6,158 nucleotides of DNA, taken from assembly GCA_945643825.1 (NCBI GenBank), contig CALZEZ010000092.1:1-6158 (forward strand), in the 5' to 3' direction. Positions 1-6,158 of this stretch are shown here, piece after piece. The position numbers and the translations under genes were made by a program. This DNA is from an uncultured Lachnospiraceae bacterium (GTDB lineage: Bacteria > Bacillota > Clostridia > Lachnospirales > Lachnospiraceae). Within the stretch, counting starts at the first letter, position 1. Each line of letters begins with the position of its first letter. The notes beneath the pieces are model-generated. The model saw only the letters and a list, made by a program, of their open reading frames with translations. It had not been told where the DNA came from and made no database searches.

Positions 1-1299
1 CTGTTTCGCTTTACAGGACAGCTCAGTATCAGCTTCCATCTGGATGCGGTTGGTTCTGTATTTGTTGCGCTTGTGTCTTTCCTTTGGCCGCTTGCGCTTT
101 TATATGCGTTTGAATATATGGAGCATGAGAGTCATAGGAAGATCTTCTATATGTTTTATCTGGCAACCTATGGAGTAACACTCGGTATCGCGATGGCAGA
201 GGACATTGTAACGCTCTATTTCTTCTATGAAATGCTGACGATGGTTACGCTGCCGCTCATTTTGCACTCTCTTTCAAGAGAAGCGATTCATGCGAGCCGA
301 ACTGATCTGTATTATTCCTTAGGGGGAGCAGCCTTTGCATTTATTGGAATGATTTTCATTCTGGTGTATGGTTCTACGACCGATTTTATTCCTGGTGGAG
401 TCCTTACTCCGGATATTCTTGCTGACAAGAGGAATATGCTGCTGCTTATCTATGTGATCTGCTTCTGTGGCTTTAGTGTCAAGGCGGCGATGCTTCCGTT
501 CAGCTCCTGGCTTCCCAAGGCAGGTGTCGCTCCGACACCCGTAACAGCACTGCTTCATGCAGTAGCGGTTGTCAAGGCAGGAGCATTTGCCAATATCCGG
601 ATTACTTATTTTCTATTCGGAACTGATCTGATAAAAGGAACCTGGGCACAGCAGGTGCTTCTGGGACTTACAACTGTGACAATTGTTTATGGATGCAGCA
701 GGGCAGTCAAAGAAACACACATTAAGCGGCGCCTTGCATGGTCAACGGTGAGCAATCTTTCTTATATTCTGTTTGGGGTAGCGCTGATGTCCCCGATTGG
801 TCTGCTTGGTGCATTGTGCCATATGATCTGCCATGCAGCGATGAAATTCTGTTCGTTCCTCTGTGCAGGAGCGGTGATTCACAAATCGGGAAAGCAGTAT
901 ATCCATGAGCTTGACGGATTGGGCTATAGGATGCCCCGCGTATTTGTTATTTTTACGATATCGAGTCTCGCACTTATGGGTGTCCCCGGTTTGTGTGGCT
1001 TTGTCAGTAAGTGGTATCTTGCACAGGCGGCAGTATCCCAGATGACTCTGTTTGGATATCTCGGGGTAGGAGCACTTTTGATATCCGCGCTTTTGACGGC
1101 AATCTATATGCTGGCTATCGTGGTAAGAGCCTTTTTTCCGACACGGGAAGCTTCTGTGGAACAGAATGCTCCGATCACAGATCCGAGCTGGAGGATGCTT
1201 CTGCCGCTTGGAATCTGCGTTGTAGTGATGCTTTTGATCGGTCTTCATCCGGCAATTTTGACAGATGTGATGAAGCAGGTCGTTATGACAGCATTTTAG
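1..1299 (+). CDS. Proton-conducting antiporter-like membrane subunit (NuoL/NuoM/MrpD type), 5' end missing
   Basis: Integral membrane ion-channel subunit of the complex I / Mrp antiporter / membrane hydrogenase superfamily (Proton_antipo_M domain). The frame is open from base 1 to the TAG at 1297-1299, giving 432 residues. The family is usually about 490-510 aa, so roughly 60 N-terminal residues lie off the left edge. In fragment numbering, family hallmarks are visible in order: FFYEML with the half-channel Glu at E77; K161 ahead of the SWLPKAG segment; APTPVTALLHA with H186 followed by K192; a KRRLAWSTVSNLSY segment; HMICHAAMKF with H274, H278 and K282; and GVPGLCGFVSK ending in K337. These match the charged residues that form the proton path in NuoL/NuoM. 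The PTPV-ALLHA-VKAG pattern resembles NuoL/MrpA-like proteins more than NuoN. The gene is followed after 14 bases by a second paralogous subunit, so the two are cotranscribed. The superfamily is certain, but the exact complex (Mrp-like, hydrogenase-linked or Nuo-like) cannot be decided here. The GTG at 73 is internal, not the start. Confidence 0.92.
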   Translation: MFRFTGQLSISFHLDAVGSVFVALVSFLWPLALLYAFEYMEHESHRKIFYMFYLATYGVTLGIAMAEDIVTLYFFYEMLTMVTLPLILHSLSREAIHASRTDLYYSLGGAAFAFIGMIFILVYGSTTDFIPGGVLTPDILADKRNMLLLIYVICFCGFSVKAAMLPFSSWLPKAGVAPTPVTALLHAVAVVKAGAFANIRITYFLFGTDLIKGTWAQQVLLGLTTVTIVYGCSRAVKETHIKRRLAWSTVSNLSYILFGVALMSPIGLLGALCHMICHAAMKFCSFLCAGAVIHKSGKQYIHELDGLGYRMPRVFVIFTISSLALMGVPGLCGFVSKWYLAQAAVSQMTLFGYLGVGALLISALLTAIYMLAIVVRAFFPTREASVEQNAPITDPSWRMLLPLGICVVVMLLIGLHPAILTDVMKQVVMTAF

Positions 1300-1301
1300 G
1301 C

Positions 1302-1307
1302 AGGAGG
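1302..1307 (+). promoter_or_regulatory. Ribosome binding site of the second antiporter-like subunit
   Basis: A perfect AGGAGG lies just after the TAG of the upstream gene. It is 6 bases from the ATG at 1314 and only 3 from the GTG at 1311. The spacing favours ATG 1314 as the start and argues against the longer in-frame extension reaching back to 1011 inside the upstream gene. Confidence 0.85.
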
Positions 1308-1313
1308 TTTGTG

Positions 1314-3350
1314 ATGACAGGAAACGTATTTCTACCATTTTTCGTATTTTGTCCCTTCCTTGGGGCGTTGGCGATTGGATGTCTGGGAGATCGGAATGAG
1401 AAGCTTAGGGATTACCTTGCGGATGCGCTTGTGATTGGCGAGTTTCTGCTTATGATAGCTGTTTTTTTGACAAAAGGCGCCATGTTTTGTTCAATCCCGG
1501 GTGTGTGTGGTATGGGCCTTACTTTTCGTGCAGATAGCTTTCGGGCAGTGTATGGGATGCTTGCTGCCTTTATGTGGATGATGACTACGATTCTCTCCAG
1601 AGAGTATTTTGAAGGACATCAGAATGTTACCCGGTTCTATGTGGCAATGCTTTTGACCTACGGTGCCACGTTGGGAGTTTTCTTTTCGACAGACTTATTC
1701 ACAACCTTCGTGTTTTTTGAGATCATGTCGTTTACCTCCTACATGTGGGTGGCGCAGGAGGAGACCGGGAAAGCACTGCGTGCGGCAGGAACCTATCTGG
1801 CAGTTGCTGTTATAGGCGGTATGGTTATGCTGATGGGGCTGTTTTTAGTATATTATGAGCTTGGGACCTTGGATTTTTCGAACATGCATGAGGCAGCTGC
1901 TTCGAGTGGCAATCCCAATATCCTTTTTGCGGCGGGTATTTGCATGTTAATTGGTTTTGGAGCGAAAGCGGGCGCGGCTCCGCTTCATATCTGGTTGCCC
2001 AAGGCACATCCGGTGGCACCGGCACCGGCATCCGCACTTCTGTCCGGAATACTGACTAAAACCGGTATCTTCGGGGTTCTTGTTCTTACGACGAATCTAT
2101 TCTGGGCGGATATCATTTGGGGGAAGCTTATTCTCATCATAGGTACCGTCACGATGCTTGCCGGAGCAGTGCTTGCGGTATTTTCGGTTGATTTTAAGCG
2201 TACACTGGCATGCTCTTCCATGTCACAGATCGGCTTCATTCTGATAGGAATCGGGATGCAGTGCCTGTTAGGAGAGGAGAAGGCATCGGCAGTATTCGGA
2301 ACCTTTCTTCATATGGCGAATCATTCTCTGATAAAGCTGCTGCTGTTTATGCTGGCGGGTGTCATCTACCACAACACACATGAGCTGAACCTAAACCGGA
2401 TCAGAGGCTTTGGAAGAAGAAAGCCGGGGCTGATGCTCTGCTTTCTGACCGGGGGACTTGCCATCGCTGGGATCCCGCTCTTTGGTGGATATATCAGCAA
2501 GACGCTGTTGCATGAGAGTATTTTGGAATATGCAGATGCAGGCTGGATGAAGCCCGTAGAGATGATTTTCCTGTTTAGTGGCGGTCTTACACTTGCTTAT
2601 ATGACGAAGCTTTTTATAGCCGTATTTGTAGAGAAAAATCAGGATGCTTCCTTACAGCAAAGCTATGATCAGCGTAAGAAATATATGAATTGGCAAAGCG
2701 GTTTTGCACTCTATGTGAGTGCCGCAGTGCTGCTTGTGTGGGGATTATTCCCACATACTGTTATGGAGCGTGTGGCAGGAGCTGCTTCGGCGTTTATGAG
2801 ACTGGAGCATCCGGCAGAGACGGTAAACTATTTTGCGCTTCATAACCTGAAAGGGGCGCTTATTACCCTGTTGGTTGCCTGCGCCGTGTATATTGGATTT
2901 ATCCGGCCGGTGCTCATGGACAGCCATGAGGAATATGTGGACAGATGGCCGGGCTGGCTGGATCTGGAGAATGTTGTTTATCGTCCGATTCTGCTTGGGG
3001 CGTTGCCTTTTATCGGAGGTGTCTTTTCGAGAGTATTTGACAGCTTGGTGGATGGGGGGATCGTGCTGCTTCGAAAAACAATCTACAGAGATTCACCGTT
3101 ACCTCGTATTCGGGAGAGAGGTGGCTTGCTTACTGAGCTGGGAGGCAGGCTGCTTGAGATGATCCAGTCAGTTCAAATACGACTGGGAGCAAAGAAGGAA
3201 GAGGACAGAAAGGATTATACGGCTATCCTTGAAGAGAAATATGTGGAGTTCATGGAGGGTGGCACGATTATTGAGAGAAGTCTTTCGTTTGGACTGTTTC
3301 TGTTTGGAATCGGATTTCTTTTTACGCTTATCTATCTGTTATTCTTTTAA
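1314..3350 (+). CDS. Proton-conducting antiporter-like membrane subunit (HyfB/MbhH/NuoL type) with long C-terminal extension
   Basis: Multi-spanning membrane protein of 678 aa, paralogous to the upstream gene and likely a second ion-translocating channel of the same complex. Hallmarks in order: VFFEIMSF with Glu E136; GFGAKAGAAPLHIWLPKAHP with K218; APAPASALLSGILTKTG with K249; FKRTLACSSMSQIGF; FLHMANHSLIKLLLFMLAG with H333, H337 and K341; and GIPLFGGYISK ending in K396. The WLPKAHP-SALLSG-KTG pattern is closest to the hydrogenase-4 component B / Mbh-type branch. The core (about residues 1-480) is followed by a further helix near 510-530, a WPGWLDLENVVYRP segment at 545-558, a charged, probably cytoplasmic stretch around 585-650, and a final hydrophobic helix at about 655-678. 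That gives a total longer than NuoM (about 500 aa) and NuoL (about 610 aa). The start is set by AGGAGG at 1302-1307; GTG 1311 is the alternative. The gene is last in its operon and ends in the hairpin terminator. No disruption was seen. Confidence 0.92.
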   Translation: MTGNVFLPFFVFCPFLGALAIGCLGDRNEKLRDYLADALVIGEFLLMIAVFLTKGAMFCSIPGVCGMGLTFRADSFRAVYGMLAAFMWMMTTILSREYFEGHQNVTRFYVAMLLTYGATLGVFFSTDLFTTFVFFEIMSFTSYMWVAQEETGKALRAAGTYLAVAVIGGMVMLMGLFLVYYELGTLDFSNMHEAAASSGNPNILFAAGICMLIGFGAKAGAAPLHIWLPKAHPVAPAPASALLSGILTKTGIFGVLVLTTNLFWADIIWGKLILIIGTVTMLAGAVLAVFSVDFKRTLACSSMSQIGFILIGIGMQCLLGEEKASAVFGTFLHMANHSLIKLLLFMLAGVIYHNTHELNLNRIRGFGRRKPGLMLCFLTGGLAIAGIPLFGGYISKTLLHESILEYADAGWMKPVEMIFLFSGGLTLAYMTKLFIAVFVEKNQDASLQQSYDQRKKYMNWQSGFALYVSAAVLLVWGLFPHTVMERVAGAASAFMRLEHPAETVNYFALHNLKGALITLLVACAVYIGFIRPVLMDSHEEYVDRWPGWLDLENVVYRPILLGALPFIGGVFSRVFDSLVDGGIVLLRKTIYRDSPLPRIRERGGLLTELGGRLLEMIQSVQIRLGAKKEEDRKDYTAILEEKYVEFMEGGTIIERSLSFGLFLFGIGFLFTLIYLLFF

Positions 3351-3351
3351 T

Positions 3352-3390
3352 AAAAAACCGGTGGGTTCTTTTCGAACTCACCGGTTTTTT
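3352..3390. terminator. Bidirectional rho-independent terminator between convergent genes
   Basis: An 11-bp stem pairs 3358-3368 (CCGGTGGGTTC) with 3374-3384 (GAACTCACCGG), with one G-T wobble and a 5-base loop (3369-3373). Six A residues (3352-3357) lie on the left and six T residues (3385-3390) on the right, so an RNA read from either strand ends in a U-tract. It begins 2 bases after the stop of the plus-strand operon and lies 13 bases past the stop of the minus-strand transporter gene. Confidence 0.93.
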
Positions 3391-3402
3391 AACAGGTTTA
3401 CT

Positions 3403-4764
3403 TTACTCTGCTTTCTTCTCTGCCTTTGCTGAAAGCGCCTTATCGGACGGCTTTACAAGTACAACGGAGAGAACAAGTGCTATTATGTACAGAACAATGG
3501 TTGCGTATAATACACACTGGTATCCTGCAGGATTTACCATAATGGTGTGACCATCCTCTAAGGTTTTCTCAATCCATTCACCGGTGTGATTTACGATCCA
3601 GGTAGCCATCTGGTTACCGGTAAGTCCGGCAAAGGCCCAGGCGGATAAGGTAATTCCGTGGATAGCACTGATGCTTCCCATTCCGTAATGATCGGAGAGG
3701 AGAGTGGGAACGTTGGAGAAACCACCGCCGTAGCCAGCATTTACGATCATAATAAGGATGATAACCAGAGCAATTAACAGAGCATTTCCCTCGCCGTTGC
3801 GGATACCGCCGGTTATCATGACAAGTGCGGTAGAAACAATAGAGAGAATAAAAATCAGCTTATAGATCGTATTGCGATCCTTCATGGTATCTGCCCAGGC
3901 AGAGAAGCCAAGACGTCCACCTGCATTGAAGACTGCGGATACAGTGGAAAGGATACCAACAGCAGCTGCCAGACCAATACATTTGTAAATTGCTTTTTCC
4001 TGGGAAATGAGAGCAAGTCCACAGGTAATGTTGATGTAATACATTAACCAGATACCGATATAGTTTCCGATCGGTTTGGATTTGATGGTCGCCATGATAC
4101 CGGTACCTTTTTCCTTGGTCTGAGGCTCATGCCATCCTTCAGGCTTCTTTAACAGAAGATGTCCGACGAACATCATTACAAAGTAGATGCATGCCAGAAT
4201 CCAGAACATCTTGTAGATACCGCCTTCGCCGAGACCATTTAACATAGCCTGCATGATCGGGCTGGCAATTGCTTTGGCTGCACCAAAGCCTGCAACAGCG
4301 AGACCGGTTGCTAAGCCCTTACGATCCTGGAACCAGAGCATCAGGGTCTTAACAGGGGAGAGATAACCCGTTCCAAGTCCGATACCCATGATGAAACCAT
4401 AGCAGATATAGATACCGATCAGTGCAAGTACACTTCCCTTGTGTGCACCGCCATAGAAGATAAAGAATCCGGTTCCTGCCATTCCGACAGAGAAACAGAT
4501 GGTCGCGATAAGCGAGGATTTGTGAATATCCTTCTCAACAACGTTTCCAAGGAACGCTGCAGACATTCCTAAGAAAAAGATTGCAAAGCTGAATGCCCAT
4601 TCAGTTGCACCCTTGGAAAAGCCGATATAATCAGCAATCTCCTGACTGAAGATGGACCAGCAGTAAACAGTACCGATACTGCAGTGCAGTAAAAGTGCGG
4701 GGATGGCGGCACGAACCTATTTGTTGGCCTTTAAACCGCCACTTGTTTTGGTGTTTTCACTCAT
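3403..4764 (-). pseudogene. OFA-family MFS transporter (oxalate/formate antiporter-like), interrupted by an amber codon at codon 16
   Basis: Major facilitator superfamily transporter in the inner membrane. From ATG 4764 the frame spans 453 codons, close to the usual family length of about 400-450. The segment after codon 16 (LLLHCSIGTVYCWSIFSQ) is the typical OFA first helix. WFQDRKGLATGLAVAGFGA (residues 144-162) is the MFS loop 2-3 signature in its OFA form. NAGYGGGFSNVPTLLSDHYG (from residue 342) followed by an IHG-ITLSAWAFAGL segment is the C-half OFA signature. The family includes oxalate/formate antiporters and other organic-anion carriers; the substrate here is unknown. Codon 16 (4719-4717) is TAG where relatives have Trp (N-R/K-W), a one-base TGG-to-TAG change. 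No other stop exists before TAA 3405-3403. The longest uninterrupted frame begins at ATG 4566 (387 aa), but it lacks helix 1 and half of helix 2 and has no properly spaced ribosome site. Likely a recent nonsense allele, a sequencing error, or a suppressed or read-through codon. Confidence 0.85.
4717..4719 (-). other. In-frame TAG (amber) codon in the transporter gene
   Basis: On the minus strand the codons read AAC AAA TAG GTT CGT, i.e. N-K-stop-V-R, directly before the first membrane helix. Restoring G at position 4718 of the minus strand (C on plus) gives TGG and the sequence NKWVRAAIPALLLH, which matches the conserved Trp at the start of helix 1 in OFA proteins. No ATG, GTG or TTG occurs in frame between this codon and 4566. 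Confidence 0.9.
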
Positions 4765-4771
4765 TTTATAT

Positions 4772-4778
4772 CTCCTCC
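4772..4778 (-). promoter_or_regulatory. Ribosome binding site of the OFA-family transporter
   Basis: Read on the minus strand, GGAGGAG lies 7 bases upstream of ATG 4764. This strong, well-spaced site shows that the native gene starts at 4764 and that the amber codon lies inside the coding region rather than in a leader. Confidence 0.85.
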
Positions 4779-4803
4779 ATTTTAATAACTTCACCAAAAT
4801 AAA

Positions 4804-4832
4804 ATTATACATCGAAAAAGGCTATAATTCAA
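4804..4832 (-). promoter_or_regulatory. Sigma-A type promoter of the OFA-family transporter
   Basis: On the minus strand, a -35 element TTGAAT (4832-4827; consensus TTGACA) is followed by a 17-base spacer and a perfect -10 TATAAT (4809-4804). Transcription would begin near 4797, leaving a leader of about 33 bases with the GGAGGAG site. An upstream TTGACA (about 4844-4839) is about 30 bases from the TATAAT and so is too far to pair with it. Confidence 0.7.
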
Positions 4833-4851
4833 TTGTTTTTGTCAAAGCGCA

Positions 4852-4881
4852 GGAATTGATGCCTGTCAGCTCATAAATTCC
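4852..4881. promoter_or_regulatory. Dyad in divergent intergenic region, candidate operator
   Basis: GGAATTGATG (4852-4861) and CATAAATTCC (4872-4881) are inverted repeats matching at 9 of 10 positions, separated by 10 bases that hold a small CTGTCAG dyad. The element sits 46 bases upstream of the GH2 start and about 20 bases upstream of the transporter -35, where a repressor or activator could act on either gene. No T-tract follows, so it is not an intrinsic terminator. The binding protein is unknown. Confidence 0.35.
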
Positions 4882-4915
4882 GGGATTCCAAACAATAATA
4901 TTAGGAAAGAAAGCG

Positions 4916-4919
4916 AGGA
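4916..4919 (+). promoter_or_regulatory. Ribosome binding site of the GH2 gene
   Basis: AGGA within a purine-rich GCGAGGAAGAG run lies 8 bases before ATG 4928 and supports that start. No convincing -35/-10 pair for this gene was found. AT-rich AATAAT at 4894-4899 is only a weak -10 candidate. Confidence 0.65.
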
Positions 4920-4927
4920 AGAGTGGA

Positions 4928-6158
4928 ATGAAAACAAATCTGAATCAGGGCTGGAGCTTTACAAAGGATGCCGATGCGGTGAGAGAGTTTCGCATCGTAG
5001 AAGGAGAGAAAATAGATCTGCCACATACCTGGAACGGAAGAGATGGGCAGGATGGCGGAAACGATTATTATCGAGGGGTCTGTTACTATTCCCGCAGACT
5101 GTCTGGGACAGAGTGCACCGGTGAGGTAACTTATCTTGAATTTGAGGGAGTCAATTCGTCTGCGGATATCTTTGTCAATGGAATACTTGCAGGTCATCAT
5201 GATGGCGGATATTCCACATTTCGTGTTAATATTTCGGAATTACTTCAGGATGAAAATGATATTCTGGTGGCGGTGGATAATGCGCCGAATGACCGGGTGT
5301 ACCCGCAGCTTGCAGATTTTACCTTTTATGGAGGAATCTATCGGGATGTGAACCTGGTGAGTGTACCGCTGTGCCATCTTGATCTGGATTATTTTGGAAG
5401 CAGCGGTGTGGCGGTTACGCCGAAAGTGCGGGGAGAGGATTATGAGGTCACAGTGGATGCCTTTGTCACGAATCCCCAAGGGACTGTGACCTTTTCAATT
5501 CTGGATCGGGGGATCATCATTGCCAGGAAAACAATGACGGCAGAGGAAAAATGTCAGGCAGACTTTCTTATTAAAAAGGCTCATCTGTGGCAGGGGCGTA
5601 AGGATCCCTATCTCTATACGGTTGTTGTGGAGCTGTCCTCCGGAGATTACCGGGCAGTCCGGTTCGGCTGCAGGTCGTTTTCCATGGATCCTGAAAAAGG
5701 GTTCTTCTTAAATGGCAGGAGCTATCCGCTTCGCGGTGTTTCAAGGCATCAGGACAGACCGGATATCGGGAATGCACTTTTGCCAGAGCATCATAAGGAG
5801 GACCTTGCAATCATTGCAGAGCTTGGCGCGACGACTATTCGACTGGCACATTACCAGCACAGTCAGCTTTTTTATGAACTGTGTGATGAGCTTGGCTTTG
5901 TTGTGTGGGCAGAGATTCCCTATATCAGTAAGCATATGACAGAGGGACAGGAAAATACCATATCCCAGATGAAGGAGCTGATTGTACAGAACTATAATCA
6001 TCCCTGTATTGTGATATGGGGACTCTCAAATGAGATAACGATGCAGCCGGCAGATGAGAAGGAGCTACTTTGTAATCACCATATTCTGAATGATCTATGT
6101 CATGAGTTAGATCCGACCAGAAAGACGGCGATAGCATTGGTTTCCATGTGTCCTGTCG
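4928..6158 (+). CDS. Glycoside hydrolase family 2 enzyme, probable beta-galactosidase, 3' end missing
   Basis: Retaining exo-glycosidase that would cleave non-reducing terminal sugars, most likely beta-galactosides, in the cytoplasm; no signal peptide is seen. The first 410 residues are present and the frame is open at the right edge. Domain order is classic GH2. A sugar-binding jelly-roll spans about residues 1-150, with LPHTWN, a DGGNDYYRG segment, and FTFYGGIYRDV at about 131-141. An Ig-like domain covers about 150-255. A TIM barrel starts near 258 with LRGVSRHQDR (R269-R277), TIRLAHYQHS (H308, matching the conserved active-site His of LacZ) and VWAEIPY (326-332). In NHPCIVIWGLSNE, N368-E369 is the Asn-Glu pair with the acid/base catalyst. 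The nucleophile Glu should lie some 70-80 residues further on, outside the window. Beta-glucuronidase or another GH2 activity cannot be excluded, because the motifs that separate them are downstream. The gene is divergent from the OFA transporter across 163 bases. Confidence 0.93.
   Translation, partial: MKTNLNQGWSFTKDADAVREFRIVEGEKIDLPHTWNGRDGQDGGNDYYRGVCYYSRRLSGTECTGEVTYLEFEGVNSSADIFVNGILAGHHDGGYSTFRVNISELLQDENDILVAVDNAPNDRVYPQLADFTFYGGIYRDVNLVSVPLCHLDLDYFGSSGVAVTPKVRGEDYEVTVDAFVTNPQGTVTFSILDRGIIIARKTMTAEEKCQADFLIKKAHLWQGRKDPYLYTVVVELSSGDYRAVRFGCRSFSMDPEKGFFLNGRSYPLRGVSRHQDRPDIGNALLPEHHKEDLAIIAELGATTIRLAHYQHSQLFYELCDELGFVVWAEIPYISKHMTEGQENTISQMKELIVQNYNHPCIVIWGLSNEITMQPADEKELLCNHHILNDLCHELDPTRKTAIALVSMCPV

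Noticed and set aside
1011..1313. In-frame 5' extension of the second antiporter-like subunit to a GTG at 1011
   Set aside because: It lies wholly within the upstream gene, encodes unlikely polar sequence, and a strong AGGAGG sits just before ATG 1314.
742..1338. Long minus-strand open frame (198 aa) opposite the first subunit
   Set aside because: Its Cys/His/Arg-rich composition is typical of antisense of a membrane protein gene; no family resemblance is seen.
3403..4566. Shorter transporter CDS starting at ATG 4566 as the native gene
   Set aside because: It would lose helix 1 and half of helix 2; the only AGGA abuts the ATG without spacing, while homologous protein sequence continues upstream to ATG 4764.
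4766..4780. Mini open frame (ATG GAG GAG ATA TAA) on the minus strand directly ahead of the transporter start
   Set aside because: It overlaps the transporter's ribosome binding site and has none of its own, so it is a by-product of that purine run rather than a leader peptide.
4839..4844. TTGACA (minus strand) / TTGTCA (plus strand) as a -35 element
   Set aside because: No matching -10 lies 16-18 bases downstream on either strand. The TATAAT at 4809-4804 pairs better with TTGAAT at 4832-4827.
4839..4858. Possible catabolite-repression (cre) site around TGTCAAAGCGCAGG
   Set aside because: It lacks the required central CG-centred palindrome of the cre consensus.
5136..6137. Several short open frames on both strands within the GH2 gene
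   Set aside because: They are shadow frames; the GH2 reading frame is continuous with clear family motifs throughout.

Overview
The window looks like a piece of a low-to-mid GC Firmicutes chromosome, most likely a gut-type Clostridia (Lachnospiraceae-like). The basis is strong AGGAGG-type ribosome binding sites, compact gene packing, U-tract terminators and the character of the proteins. This taxonomic placement is inference from gene content and style, not from a marker gene.

Layout: (1) Positions 1-3350, plus strand, hold the 3' end of an operon with two consecutive proton-conducting, antiporter-like membrane subunits of the complex I / Mrp / group 4 hydrogenase superfamily. The first is cut by the left edge and the second is complete (678 aa). 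(2) Positions 3352-3390 form a near-perfect hairpin with A and T tracts on its two sides, which can terminate transcription from both directions. (3) Positions 3403-4764, minus strand, encode an OFA-family (oxalate/formate antiporter-like) MFS transporter. Its reading frame from the well-placed start at 4764 is broken by one amber codon (4719-4717), at a position where the family normally has Trp. (4) Positions 4765-4927 are a divergent intergenic region with a good promoter for the transporter and a 10+10 bp dyad. (5) From 4928 to the right edge, plus strand, lies the N-terminal 410 residues of a cytoplasmic GH2 glycoside hydrolase, probably a beta-galactosidase, including the acid/base Glu but not the nucleophile.

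How they work together: the two antiporter-like subunits would form adjacent proton or sodium channels of one ion-translocating membrane complex, whose redox or other antiporter subunits should lie to the left of the window. The transporter and the GH2 enzyme are transcribed divergently from a shared intergenic region and may be co-regulated, but the OFA family is not a usual sugar permease, so a functional link is unproven.

No RNA genes, mobile elements, CRISPR arrays or clear signs of horizontal transfer were seen. The most notable item is the single nonsense codon in the otherwise intact transporter gene.
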